This document shows, piece after piece, positions 1 to 8,748 of a DNA stretch of 64,000 bases. Origin of the DNA: Enterococcus moraviensis ATCC BAA-383. GTDB lineage: Bacteria; Bacillota; Bacilli; Lactobacillales; Enterococcaceae. Each line of letters starts with the position of its first letter. Positions within the stretch are counted from its first letter, which is position 1. A program made the position numbers and the translations under genes. The notes beneath the pieces are model-generated. The model was not told the origin of the DNA. It saw only the letters and a list, made by a program, of their open reading frames with translations, and searched no databases. The DNA is taken from NCBI RefSeq assembly GCF_000407445.1, contig NZ_ASWB01000005.1:220930-284929 (forward strand), in the 5' to 3' direction.

Positions 1-339
1 GGTATGCTGTTATTTCCTAAAGGACCTTATTTTCCTGGGTTTACATTGAATGCATTTATTTCCGGTGCTATTTATGGTTTCTTCTATTACAAAAAAGAAC
101 TCACTTGGAAACGAGTAGTGATGGCGACGTTATCAGTCACATTGATTATTCATATGTTTTTGACCCCATTATGGCTTGGGTTGATGTACGGAGTAGATAT
201 AGCCAATCTTGCATGGTGGGCACCTAGAATCGTGAAAAATATCATCTTTTTCCCGATACAAGTTGTTGCCACTTATTATTTAGGCAATAAAATTCCTTAT
301 AAGCAATTTTTAAGTAAATCATTGACGAATTTAAAATAA
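1..339 (+). CDS. folT: Folate ECF transporter S component, 3' end only
   Basis: The reading frame is open from the first base of the window, so the gene starts upstream and only about the last 112 codons are visible. The peptide is very hydrophobic with several membrane spans. It carries a proline/glycine/aromatic block (LFPKGPYFPGFTLNAFISG) typical of the folate-binding S component of energy-coupling factor transporters. In that family the S component captures folate and uses a shared EcfA-A'-T module for ATP-driven uptake. The C-terminal tail is short and basic, and the stop codon is followed directly by a hairpin terminator. The family call rests on recalled motifs, because the substrate-binding N-terminal half lies outside the window. 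Confidence 0.75.
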   Translation, partial: GMLLFPKGPYFPGFTLNAFISGAIYGFFYYKKELTWKRVVMATLSVTLIIHMFLTPLWLGLMYGVDIANLAWWAPRIVKNIIFFPIQVVATYYLGNKIPYKQFLSKSLTNLK

Positions 340-343
340 AATC

Positions 344-389
344 AAGCCCCAAACGATTCCTACATCCCAGGAACAGTTTGGGGCTTTTT
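344..389. terminator. Bidirectional rho-independent terminator
   Basis: An 11-bp perfect inverted repeat (AAGCCCCAAAC at 344-354, GTTTGGGGCTT at 376-386) is followed by a T run on the plus strand. It lies between convergent folT and the minus-strand ABC exporter genes, so it may serve both. Confidence 0.85.
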
Positions 390-407
390 GTTTTTCCGCA
401 TAGTCAA

Positions 408-2171
408 TTACACTTGATTTTTGAATTGTGCCTCATATAGCGCGTGATAATAACCATCTTTTTTATTGATCAATTCATCATGACTGCCAATTTCTACAAC
501 AGAGCCTTGCTCCATAACTAGAATTTTATCTGCATTTTTGATTGTAGAAAGACGATGGGCAATCACGAAGCTTGTTCGTCCATCCATCATTTGTAAGAAC
601 GCATCTTGAATATTTTTCTCAGTCAATGTATCAACAGAACTAGTGGCTTCATCTAAAATCAACATAGGCGGGTCACTGATCATTGTTCTAGCAATCGTCA
701 TTAGTTGACGCTGTCCTTCTGAAATTTTTATCCCGCTTGCGCCAATCAAGGTATCCAAGCCTTTAGGTAAACGGGTAACAAAATCAAAAATATACGCTTT
801 TTTCATGGCGGCTTCAATTTGTTCATCGGTTGCCGTAGGATTTCCATAAGTCAAATTATCACGAATTGTGCTATCAAATAGCCAAGTATCTTGTAAAACC
901 ATCCCAAAACTTTTTCTCAAGCTATCCCGAGTAACTTGGGTAAGGGTATGACCATCAATTAAAATTTGTCCGTTATCTACGTCATAAAAGCGCATCAATA
1001 AATTGACTAAAGTTGACTTGCCTGCCCCAGTTTTTCCAACAATTGCGATTGTTTCCCCGGGCATGGCAGTCAAATTAAAATCTTGAATCAATGGTTTTGA
1101 TGGGACATAGGCGAAATCTACATGTTCAAACACTACTTCCCCTGTGACGTCGTTTAAAACAAAGGCGTGTTTACCATCTGGTTTTTCTTCAGGTTGACTG
1201 ATAATTTCAAATGTACGATCAAGCCCAGCTAATGCTGTCTGAATTTGAGTCGTGATGCCAGATAATTCAATAAAGGGTTTAGAAAACTGACTAGAATAGA
1301 TGGTAAAACTAGAGATTACACCAATCGTGATTGTTTGATTTCCACTTAGTAATAATAAACCACCGACAAGACCGATTGAAAGATAGGCTAAATGATCAAT
1401 AAAACGAGAGAGTGGATTAGTCAAAGAAGACGAGAATTGTGCTTTTTGTCCACGCACATAGAGCTCTTGATTTAAGGCTTCAAACCGTTGTTGGGAAACA
1501 TTTTCTTGTTGAAATGCTTTCACGATCTTTTGATTCCCGACCATTTCAGAAACATATCCAGAAATCTCACCTACGATTTTTTGTTGCGTAGAAAAGTTTT
1601 TTTGAGATGACTTTGCAACGATCCAGTTCACTAGAAAAATGATAGGTGTTGCCACTAACACTACTGCTGTTAAAAGTGGACTTAGTTTTAGCATGAAGAA
1701 AAAGGCAATGATCACGACAGATAATCCAGAAAAGAGCTGATTAAACACAGCGGAACAAGCAACAGAAATATTGTCCATATCATTTGTAAAACGGCTAACA
1801 ATATTCCCATGTGACGTTTGATCATAATAATTTAAAGGTAAACGATTTAAATGAGCAAACGCATCTTTCCTAAGATCTGCAACAGCAAGATAAGAAACAC
1901 GATTGCCTAAGCGTTGGATCAGCCACTGACTGATTACTGTAATAACCAAAATCCCCGCTAAAGTACTAAGCAATCGTAAAAGAATTATAAAATCGACATT
2001 TCCTTTGCCAATCATCGTATCAACAGATTTTCCCATATAATAAGTCATTAAAACAGTTGTTAGTCCACTAAAAATACCTAAAATAACAGCCGCAATCATT
2101 TCTTTTGGGAATTGGAGTAAATAAGGCATGAAAAGGTTGAATGAGTTTGTTTCTGTTTTTTTTAATTTCAT
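408..2171 (-). CDS. Heterodimeric ABC exporter subunit, catalytically competent half
   Basis: This 587-residue half-transporter has an N-terminal six-helix exporter domain (about residues 15-320) and a C-terminal nucleotide-binding domain. Walker A is GKTGAGKST, Walker B is LILDEATSSVD with the catalytic glutamate, and the H-loop histidine is present (VIAHRLS). The signature motif is non-canonical, SEGQ instead of SGGQ. This fits the pattern of asymmetric exporters such as TM287/288, where the subunit with the intact Walker B glutamate has a degenerate signature. Its start overlaps the stop of the upstream partner gene by 4 bp (ATGA), so the two are translationally coupled. The substrate is unknown; drug or lipid-like compounds are usual for the family. 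Confidence 0.9.
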   Translation of the reverse strand: MKLKKTETNSFNLFMPYLLQFPKEMIAAVILGIFSGLTTVLMTYYMGKSVDTMIGKGNVDFIILLRLLSTLAGILVITVISQWLIQRLGNRVSYLAVADLRKDAFAHLNRLPLNYYDQTSHGNIVSRFTNDMDNISVACSAVFNQLFSGLSVVIIAFFFMLKLSPLLTAVVLVATPIIFLVNWIVAKSSQKNFSTQQKIVGEISGYVSEMVGNQKIVKAFQQENVSQQRFEALNQELYVRGQKAQFSSSLTNPLSRFIDHLAYLSIGLVGGLLLLSGNQTITIGVISSFTIYSSQFSKPFIELSGITTQIQTALAGLDRTFEIISQPEEKPDGKHAFVLNDVTGEVVFEHVDFAYVPSKPLIQDFNLTAMPGETIAIVGKTGAGKSTLVNLLMRFYDVDNGQILIDGHTLTQVTRDSLRKSFGMVLQDTWLFDSTIRDNLTYGNPTATDEQIEAAMKKAYIFDFVTRLPKGLDTLIGASGIKISEGQRQLMTIARTMISDPPMLILDEATSSVDTLTEKNIQDAFLQMMDGRTSFVIAHRLSTIKNADKILVMEQGSVVEIGSHDELINKKDGYYHALYEAQFKNQV

Positions 2172-3895
2172 GATTCATTTTCCTCCTCTTGTGATGCGAC
2201 GATTTCTTGGTAATCTTTGGAATCGCGTAATAATTCTTCGTGGGTTCCTAAACCAACCTGCTTGCCACTTGCCAAGACTAAAATTTGATTGGCCTGTTGA
2301 ATGGAACTAATTCGTTGAGAAATCAAAATTAATGTTGTTTCTTTTAAATCATGTCGCAAGGCTTTACGCAGATTTAAATCTGTTTGATAGTCTAAGGCAC
2401 TTAATGAGTCATCTAAAATTAAAACGTCAGGTTTATGAATCAGTGCACGAGCAATAGTCAAGCGTTGCTTTTGACCACCAGAAAAATTTTTCCCACTTTC
2501 GTATACTTTTGTATCTAAACCATCACTTAGATTTTCAACAAACTCCTTACATTGAGCTGTTTCAAGAGCTTGCCAACATTCCTCATCTGTTGCGTTCTCT
2601 TTTCCCCACTGCAGATTTTCTCGAATTGTTCCGGTAAATAAAACTGCTGTTTGAGGTGTGATTGCGATTTTTTTGCGTAGTTTCTCTATAGGCCAGTCGC
2701 GAACATTGGTGCCATCCACAAACAAATTCCCTTCACTTGTATCGTAAAAACGAGGAATCAATTGTGTCAAAGTACTTTTTCCACCACCAGTAGGTCCAGT
2801 GATCCCTAAAACAGAATTTGCAGGTATGTTTAAGGAAATATCCGTTAAAGCCAAGCCAGCATCTGCTTGATAACGGAAAGAGACATGATCAAACAAAATC
2901 CCTTTCGTTTGTCCGTCAGCTAAATTTCCCGAATTTTCTGATGGCGTAATACTTGGAACAACGGCTAAAACTTCACTCACTCGAGAGGCTGAAGCAGAAG
3001 CGCGAGTAAAAATAATAACTAAATTTGAAACAACAATCAAAGCTAGTAACATCTGGTTCATATAATTGATCAGAGCCAAAACCTCTCCTTGTTGTAAGCC
3101 GCCTATTTCTACTTTGATCCCACCTAGATAAAGTAGGGCTAAGATGCCAAGGTTCATCACTAAAGTGGTGGCTGGGGTCAATAAAGCCGAAATATTCGAA
3201 ACACGAATATAAATAGAAGAAAGGTCATCGGTTACTTTATTAACATGTTTTTCTTCCATTTGTTTTCTAGCGAAAGCACGAATAACTCTAACACCACTTA
3301 AATTTTGACTGATTTGTCTATTTAGTAAGTCCAACTTTTCTTGAACTTTTTTATATAATGGTACGGTAGTTTTTATAATGAAATAAAGAATCAAGCAAAA
3401 AATTGGAAGCATCAAAAGAAAAATCAAGCCCATTTGCACATTGATATAAAACGCCATAATAACAGAACCAATACTCAAAAAGGGCGCTCGGATCACAAGA
3501 CGAATCAACATCGCCAAAGCTAACTGCAACTGATTGATATCATTTGTCATGCGCGTAATCAACGTATCTGTTCCAAAACTATTTAATTCTGCGTGAGAAA
3601 GTTGGTTGATTTTTTTCATCAGCTGATTTCTTAACTCCGTTCCAAAACCTTGAGAAGCAATCGATGCGTAGTATTGACAGATCATCACGCAGACCAGTCC
3701 AATGACAGACATCAAAAGCATCCACCCAGCCATTTGAATGACATAAGCCCGATCATTGTTTCGAATACCCTGATCAACTAGGCGAGCCATAAATAGCGGT
3801 AAAACCAATTCAAAACAAGCCTCTAAAAACTTAAAAAAAGGACCAAGAATAATTTGCTTGCGGTATTTTTTTGCATAGGTGAGTAAATTGAACAT
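2168..3895 (-). CDS. Heterodimeric ABC exporter subunit, degenerate-site half
   Basis: This 575-residue protein has an exporter transmembrane domain (about residues 15-310) fused to an ATPase domain. Walker A (GPTGGGKST) and a canonical SGGQ signature are present. The Walker B catalytic glutamate is replaced by aspartate (LILDDSLSALD), and the H-loop histidine is glutamine (LISQRISS). These changes mark the non-hydrolytic site of heterodimeric exporters. The partner encoded immediately downstream supplies the competent residues. A consensus AGGAGG ribosome site precedes the ATG. It is the first gene of a two-gene minus-strand operon ending at the hairpin at 344-389. Confidence 0.9.
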   Translation of the reverse strand: MFNLLTYAKKYRKQIILGPFFKFLEACFELVLPLFMARLVDQGIRNNDRAYVIQMAGWMLLMSVIGLVCVMICQYYASIASQGFGTELRNQLMKKINQLSHAELNSFGTDTLITRMTNDINQLQLALAMLIRLVIRAPFLSIGSVIMAFYINVQMGLIFLLMLPIFCLILYFIIKTTVPLYKKVQEKLDLLNRQISQNLSGVRVIRAFARKQMEEKHVNKVTDDLSSIYIRVSNISALLTPATTLVMNLGILALLYLGGIKVEIGGLQQGEVLALINYMNQMLLALIVVSNLVIIFTRASASASRVSEVLAVVPSITPSENSGNLADGQTKGILFDHVSFRYQADAGLALTDISLNIPANSVLGITGPTGGGKSTLTQLIPRFYDTSEGNLFVDGTNVRDWPIEKLRKKIAITPQTAVLFTGTIRENLQWGKENATDEECWQALETAQCKEFVENLSDGLDTKVYESGKNFSGGQKQRLTIARALIHKPDVLILDDSLSALDYQTDLNLRKALRHDLKETTLILISQRISSIQQANQILVLASGKQVGLGTHEELLRDSKDYQEIVASQEEENES

Positions 3896-4037
3896 AATTT
3901 TCCTCCTTAAAATAAGAGCGGTGGCTAATGAATAACCAATAGCTTGATTTCTAAAAATAAGTGCAAAAAAGTTTTCTCTTCTATTCTATATCAATTTTTC
4001 GTGATAATAAAGTTGCTCGCACAAAACCGTAATTATT

Positions 4038-4046
4038 TGATACAAT
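4038..4046 (+). promoter_or_regulatory. Extended -10 promoter for the 4080 gene
   Basis: TGATACAAT matches the extended -10 form (TGnTATAAT) with one mismatch and lies 34 bp upstream of the ATG at 4080. No convincing -35 is present at the usual distance, which is common for extended -10 promoters. Confidence 0.45.
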
Positions 4047-4079
4047 AATGAGTAAATGCTATTTCGAAGGAGAAAATAT

Positions 4080-4925
4080 ATGAATGAATTTATTAAAATC
4101 GTTTTATTATTTTTTATCTACTCGTTTATTGGTTGGTTATGGGAGACAGTGTATTGCTCGTTAAAAGCTAGAAAATTTGTGTATCGAGGCTTTTTAATAG
4201 GCCCGTATTGTCCAATTTATGGTTTTGGGATTTTAGGTGTTCTGTACTTTTTAGAGCCACTTAGACAAAATATCATGATCCTGTACATCTTATCGACAAT
4301 CTTGGTCACTATTTTAGAGTATATCACGAGCTATGGTTTGGAAAAATTATTCCACGCTTCATGGTGGGACTATAAAGATGTGCCTTTTAACCTAAATGGT
4401 CGTGTTGCATTACCTGTTTCGCTTTTTTGGGGGATTGGTTGTGTACTGATCGTGCGAGTGATCCATCCAAAAGTAATGCTATTTGAGAGATTTTTATCAG
4501 AAAGATTTGGTGTAATTTTACCTATCTTGTTACTAGTACTTATCATTAGTGATTTAGTTTATACATTGATTAACATGCAATCATTCAAGAAAGTAACGGC
4601 ACAGATCAGCACGGCAGTGGAGGAAAGAAAACAAGAACTGACTGCTACCTTAACTGAAAAGCGTGCAGAATTATCAGCGAATTTGACCGAATTAAAAGAA
4701 ACAGTATCTGAAGAAATCAATGAACGAAAACAAGCAAAAACAGCTGAGCGAAATTCTTGGCTCGAAGAGCTTAAAGAAGCGCCTGCAATCAAAAAATTAG
4801 TAACACATATGAATTACAATCAAAAGCGATGGGTACGTAATTATCCCAATTTTAAACTTAAAATCGGTAAAAATTCTTCTGAAGTTCAACAAATCATCAA
4901 GAAATACAAAAAAAATACCAAATAA
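4080..4925 (+). CDS. Membrane protein of the putative ABC-transporter type IV (CmpB-like) family
   Basis: This 281-residue protein has an N-terminal half with about five membrane segments. Its opening (FFIYSFIGWLWETVYCS, then GFLIGPYCPIYGFG) is typical of the widespread CmpB-like membrane family of unproven function. The C-terminal third is charged and probably coiled coil (about residues 170-250, rich in E, K, T and L), ending in a basic tail. I placed the start at 4080 because the strong GAAGGAGA site at 4066-4073 lies 6 bp upstream. An in-frame ATG at 4056 would precede that site. The gene is a single unit divergent from the ABC exporter pair. Confidence 0.75.
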   Translation: MNEFIKIVLLFFIYSFIGWLWETVYCSLKARKFVYRGFLIGPYCPIYGFGILGVLYFLEPLRQNIMILYILSTILVTILEYITSYGLEKLFHASWWDYKDVPFNLNGRVALPVSLFWGIGCVLIVRVIHPKVMLFERFLSERFGVILPILLLVLIISDLVYTLINMQSFKKVTAQISTAVEERKQELTATLTEKRAELSANLTELKETVSEEINERKQAKTAERNSWLEELKEAPAIKKLVTHMNYNQKRWVRNYPNFKLKIGKNSSEVQQIIKKYKKNTK

Positions 4926-5117
4926 TCTCTATTTTATATAACAGTTTCTTTTTGTGTCTCATAATTGTTGCAAAAGCTGATATATCAATGATTTTATCAG
5001 TATGGCAGAGGTAGAAAGACAAAGATAAAAGGGTTGAATGTTACAGAAAACGAGTGGTTTTCGCTGAATTGTAATAAATTGTAACGCTATTGAAATAAAA
5101 TAAGCTTCATAGATTAG

Positions 5118-5123
5118 TATAAT
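5118..5123 (+). promoter_or_regulatory. -10 element upstream of the 3D-domain protein
   Basis: A perfect TATAAT lies 39 bp upstream of the GTG start at 5163. The best -35 candidate (TTGAAA at 5090-5095) is 22 bp away, which is too far, so the promoter is likely activator-dependent or has a weak -35. Confidence 0.4.
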
Positions 5124-5162
5124 AGGTAGAGTTGGATTTAGTTAGGAAAGGTGTTGGATTCA

Positions 5163-6338
5163 GTGAAAGTAAAAAAATTGATACCATTTTTAGCTGCTAT
5201 CATGCTAGTAAATGTTGCTCTTCCAGTCGGTGCTGCAGCAGAGTCATTAGACGAGCTGAAAGATAAAGAAGCACAAGCGACACAAACAGGAGAATCACTT
5301 AGCGAAGATATCAATACAGCTTTGAATGATGTTAATGAAAAATACGCTGAAATTGAAAAACTTAAAACAGACATTTCAAAAGCTGAAGAAACAATCAAAA
5401 ACTCTGAGGCTGAGATTACAGTAACAGAGAAAAGCATTGCACGCCGTAAAGAAGTCGTTGGAGATCGTATGAAAGATATCCAGCTAAGTGGGGAACAGCG
5501 TACATGGCAAGTATTATTAGATGCTGAAAGTGTATCAGATTTCTTTAATAAAGCATATGCGATGACAATCTTACAAAATGCTGAAAAAGAAAAAATCGAT
5601 AGTCTATCTCAAGATAAAGAAAAACTGTCTGAGCTTCAAGAAACTGTAAAAAGTAAACAAGAAGAATTAAAAACCAACGAAACGAAATTACAGGACGAAG
5701 CATCAGCAATGGACGAACAAGTTGTAACATTAAAACAGCAATTATCTGATAATCAAGCAGCGTTACAACTAATTGCTAGTCAAAAACAAACAGAAGAAAA
5801 ACGAATCACAGATGAAAAGAAAGCAGATGAAGCGCGTCAAAAGCAAGCGGCATTAGACGAAGCACAAAGAAAAGCAAATGCTGCTTCTCAATCAAGCTCA
5901 AGTAGCAGCTCATCTTCATCAAGTAGTGAGTCAAGTAGCAACAGTAGCAGTTCAAGCTCAAGCAGCGAAGAAGAACCTGTTGTTACACCACCAACACCAC
6001 CAGTAGAAGTACCAAGTACGGGTGGAGAAGACAATAACAATTCTGGTTCAAATGGACAAGTATTGTACATGCAATCAACAGCCTACTCATGGAAAGAAGC
6101 GGGTTCTGGATTTATCACTGCAACTGGAATTGATTTACGTTCGCAAAGTAATGTAATTGCAGTCGATCCAAGTGTGATTCCTCTAGGTTCTTTCGTTGAG
6201 GTAGAAGGATACGGATTTGCTGTCGCTGGAGACACTGGTGGCGCAATCAATGGGAACATTATTGACGTACACTTCCCAACTGTTGAACAATGTTTAACTT
6301 GGGGACGTAGAAACAATGTTAAAGTGACAATACAATAA
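5163..6338 (+). CDS. Secreted coiled-coil protein with C-terminal 3D (Asp-Asp-Asp) domain
   Basis: This 391-residue protein has a signal peptide (KVKKLIPFLAAIMLVNVALP, cleavage near AAA) and a long coiled coil (about residues 30-240) resembling the PcsB/SagA N-terminal domain. A serine-rich tract (about 245-275) and a proline-rich linker follow. The C-terminal 3D domain is about residues 305-391. The 3D aspartates are visible in AVDPSVIPLG, AGDTGG and IDVHF. 3D domains occur in peptidoglycan-cleaving proteins such as YocH, so a wall hydrolase or lytic role is likely. I chose the GTG at 5163 because the AAAGGTG site lies about 9 bp upstream and gives a clean signal peptide. The GTG at 5151 sits inside that site. 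It resembles the enterococcal SalA/SalB group from memory. Confidence 0.8.
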   Translation: MKVKKLIPFLAAIMLVNVALPVGAAAESLDELKDKEAQATQTGESLSEDINTALNDVNEKYAEIEKLKTDISKAEETIKNSEAEITVTEKSIARRKEVVGDRMKDIQLSGEQRTWQVLLDAESVSDFFNKAYAMTILQNAEKEKIDSLSQDKEKLSELQETVKSKQEELKTNETKLQDEASAMDEQVVTLKQQLSDNQAALQLIASQKQTEEKRITDEKKADEARQKQAALDEAQRKANAASQSSSSSSSSSSSSESSSNSSSSSSSSEEEPVVTPPTPPVEVPSTGGEDNNNSGSNGQVLYMQSTAYSWKEAGSGFITATGIDLRSQSNVIAVDPSVIPLGSFVEVEGYGFAVAGDTGGAINGNIIDVHFPTVEQCLTWGRRNNVKVTIQ

Positions 6339-6345
6339 AAAATGA

Positions 6346-6372
6346 AGACACTCGCTGGAGTGTCTTTTTTTT
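6346..6372 (+). terminator. Rho-independent terminator
   Basis: A perfect 8-bp stem (AGACACTC / GAGTGTCT) with a 4-nt loop is followed by a T run, 7 bp after the stop of the 3D-domain gene. Confidence 0.9.
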
Positions 6373-6470
6373 GTCAGTAAAGTGTTACAAACATAGTTAG
6401 TGAAATCAAAATATGAATGGGTGGCTTTCGTTAGATTTGTTGACATTTATTAAAACAAATTAAAAAATAA

Positions 6471-6489
6471 GTGAATGTAATGCATTCAC
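6471..6489. promoter_or_regulatory. Palindromic operator-like site upstream of a GNAT gene
   Basis: GTGAATG and CATTCAC form a perfect 7-bp inverted repeat separated by 5 bp. The site sits just upstream of an extended -10 (TGGTACACT, 6501-6509) and overlaps where the -35 would lie, 45 bp before the start codon. This is the position expected of a repressor site. The regulator is unknown. Confidence 0.45.
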
Positions 6490-6533
6490 AAAAAATAAAT
6501 GGTACACTGCAATAAAGAAAGTGAGGAATAACA

Positions 6534-7103
6534 ATGATTCGTTTTGCAACAAAAGAAGACGGAGAGGCTATTGCTCCGTTAATTTTAGTTATTTTAAAAG
6601 ATATGGAATTACCGTTATTAGAAATTATTCCAGAAGAAACCATTTTAGCTGTTCTTGCAGAGGCTGTAGCGGATCCAACTTACCGTTATGGTTATAAACG
6701 AGGCTTAGTGTATGAAGAGGCTGGACAAGTTGCTGGAATAGCATTTGGATATCCTAATGAAGATGAACCCATCATTGATGAGCCTTTAAAAAAAGTATTA
6801 AATAAATATAATTTGGATGAAGAAATCAGAATATTCGTTGATCCTGAAACACTACCTGATGAATGGTACTTAGATTCGATTTCAGTAGATGAAAACTATC
6901 GTGGATTGGGAATTGGCTCTAAATTATTAGATGCTTTGCCTAAAATGGCGAAAAGAGATGGAAAAGATATTATTGGATTGAGTGTGGATAAAGGCAATCC
7001 TAATGCGAAAAAATTGTATAGTCGTAAAGGATTTAAAGATGTAACAGAAATGATGATCAGTGGTCATTTATATGACCATATGCAGAAAAAAATCAGCGAA
7101 TAA
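6534..7103 (+). CDS. GNAT family N-acetyltransferase
   Basis: This 189-residue protein has the acetyl-CoA-binding motif A of GNAT enzymes in its C-terminal half (VDENYRGLGIGSKLLDAL), followed by the NPNAKKLYSRKGF motif near the end. An N-terminal acidic and hydrophobic segment probably forms the acceptor side. The acceptor substrate cannot be inferred. It is a single gene between two terminators. The start is the first ATG, 8 bp after a GTGAGGA ribosome site. A palindrome covers its promoter region, which suggests specific regulation. Confidence 0.85.
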   Translation: MIRFATKEDGEAIAPLILVILKDMELPLLEIIPEETILAVLAEAVADPTYRYGYKRGLVYEEAGQVAGIAFGYPNEDEPIIDEPLKKVLNKYNLDEEIRIFVDPETLPDEWYLDSISVDENYRGLGIGSKLLDALPKMAKRDGKDIIGLSVDKGNPNAKKLYSRKGFKDVTEMMISGHLYDHMQKKISE

Positions 7104-7119
7104 CACTCGCTGATTTTTT
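7086..7119. terminator. Bidirectional terminator overlapping the GNAT stop codon
   Basis: AAAAAATCAGCGA pairs with TCGCTGATTTTTT, and the GNAT stop codon lies in the loop. A-rich and T-rich flanks on both sides let it serve the convergent gene ending at 7125 as well. Confidence 0.85.
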
Positions 7120-7124
7120 ATTTT

Positions 7125-7640
7125 TTAACAAGTTCCCCAACCAATGATTGGTTTATGATCTTGTTTCTTTTTTTTATTATACAACCAATAGTCCAATACA
7201 GCAGCAACACAAATACATAAAGGGGCATCTTCGTCATTTGTGACATCTAAGCTGAAATAGTCACCTGAAAACAGAGTAGCTTTACTCATGGCCATTACTT
7301 TGTGATTGACCTGATAAATAGAATAACGATGATTTTTAATATCACCAAGAACAGTCCAATGCATATGTTGAATATAATAAAAATCAGCATTCAAATTTAA
7401 GATTTTACGTAAAACTCCGACTTTTTCAAAGCCTTTATACAGTTCGAATCGTGAACCAAAAGCAAAAGACGTTTGTCTGATGCTTGCAACTAATTCACCG
7501 CTCATTGTATATAAAGAAAGTGCATCCCCGCGTGTCCCCCAACGCCCAACAAGTAAGAAAAGAGACTTGCCGTCTTCGTCTTTGACGAGGGTTCTTGTAA
7601 CATTACTTAATTGCTGCTCTTGAATAAAAAACTCGGACAC
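7125..7640 (-). CDS. LURP-one/tubby-like (YxjI-type) protein
   Basis: This 171-residue soluble protein has alternating beta-strand motifs (GKSLFLLVGRWGTRGDALSL, then FELYKGFEKVGVLRK). They match the LURP-one-related family (B. subtilis YxjI), which has a tubby-like beta barrel. No catalytic residues are known for the family and its biochemical role is not established. The C-terminus ends in a lysine-rich segment and a short tail. The gene is followed by the shared terminator at 7086-7119. Upstream it is separated by 42 bp from the HAD phosphatase gene on the same strand, so the two may be cotranscribed. Confidence 0.7.
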   Translation of the reverse strand: MSEFFIQEQQLSNVTRTLVKDEDGKSLFLLVGRWGTRGDALSLYTMSGELVASIRQTSFAFGSRFELYKGFEKVGVLRKILNLNADFYYIQHMHWTVLGDIKNHRYSIYQVNHKVMAMSKATLFSGDYFSLDVTNDEDAPLCICVAAVLDYWLYNKKKKQDHKPIIGWGTC

Positions 7641-7682
7641 AATATCTCACCTCTTTTCCGTATTGTTTTGCAAGTTAGGTCA

Positions 7683-8552
7683 CTATAAATCTTCTCTAAT
7701 TGCGCGTAAAATTGCTTCACCTACGCCATTTTCTAAATTAGTAGATGTGATATATTTTGCATGATCTTTTACTTCTAATTCGGCATTGCCCATTGCAAAA
7801 CTGACACCAGCCCACTGCAACATGCTGACGTCATTAAAGTTATCACCAATCGTCATGACTTCTTTTTCAGAAATCCCACGATCTTTCGCAACATGTGCTA
7901 CTGCGATTCCCTTTTGGGCATTTTTATGATTCACTTCAATATTATTTTGGGCAGATGAAGTAACTGCCAAGTCTGCTAACTGTCTGATCTCAGTACTTGC
8001 AGGTGCCAATACTTTTGGGCCTTCCATACTAAAACCGATGATTTTTAAGACTTCAATATCATCTTCTTTAATCAATTCACGCATATCCTCAATATAAGTG
8101 ATGTCAAGTAAAGATAGATGCGCTGCGGCCATTGCAATCGCTACTTTATAAGTCAAATGGGGCATGGTTGTTGCGATATGAGACGCAAAGTTTTCAATTC
8201 TTTTTTCTTGGCGTTCAGAATAAATGCCTTTATTGGTGGAAACTTCAAAATAAACATCATGAGCGTCTAAAATATCTAAGATATCGCCAGTTGTTTTTTT
8301 ATCGATTCCTGCGGTGAAAAGCGAATTTCCAGCCTTATCAAAAACTTTAGCACCATTTAGTGTAATCATTGCGCATTCGATTCCAGCTTCGTCTAATGCA
8401 GGTTTCGCTTCTGTATACGCGCGACCTGTAGCGACCATAAACTCAATTCCAAGACGTTCAGCTTCTTTAATAGCAGAAGCATTATCCTTAGAAATACCCA
8501 TTTTTGAATCTAGTAGTGTTCCATCCATGTCTGAAGCAATCAATTTAATCAT
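7683..8552 (-). CDS. Cof-type HAD-IIB sugar-phosphatase family protein
   Basis: This 289-residue HAD hydrolase has motif I at the N-terminus (DMDGTLLDS, with the nucleophile and acid/base aspartates). Motif II lies near VATGR. The C-terminal motif IV has the metal-binding aspartates (GDNFNDVSML), preceded by the family lysine near NAQKG. The C2 cap between these motifs places it with YidA/Cof-type phosphatases. These usually dephosphorylate sugar phosphates or flavin/PLP-type substrates; the substrate here is unknown. The length is normal for the family. It probably leads a transcript with the LURP-one gene downstream. Confidence 0.88.
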   Translation of the reverse strand: MIKLIASDMDGTLLDSKMGISKDNASAIKEAERLGIEFMVATGRAYTEAKPALDEAGIECAMITLNGAKVFDKAGNSLFTAGIDKKTTGDILDILDAHDVYFEVSTNKGIYSERQEKRIENFASHIATTMPHLTYKVAIAMAAAHLSLLDITYIEDMRELIKEDDIEVLKIIGFSMEGPKVLAPASTEIRQLADLAVTSSAQNNIEVNHKNAQKGIAVAHVAKDRGISEKEVMTIGDNFNDVSMLQWAGVSFAMGNAELEVKDHAKYITSTNLENGVGEAILRAIREDL

Positions 8553-8748
8553 AAAATTTTCTACACCTCGTTTATTTAACTTATCTATAGTTTACCATGT
8601 TTTTTCCATTTCAGTGCAGAAAAAATATTCTTGTCACTTTCTAAAAAATCAGATATGCTAGTTGTGTAAAAGAAAAGTGTCAGAATAGACGTTTTAATTA
8701 ATACGAATCGAAAAATAGCATACGGATCATATTTTAGGAGGAGAAAAA

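Noticed and set aside
5888..6070. Minus-strand serine/leucine-rich ORF
   Set aside because: It is the antisense of the serine-rich tract of the 3D-domain protein and has no ribosome site.
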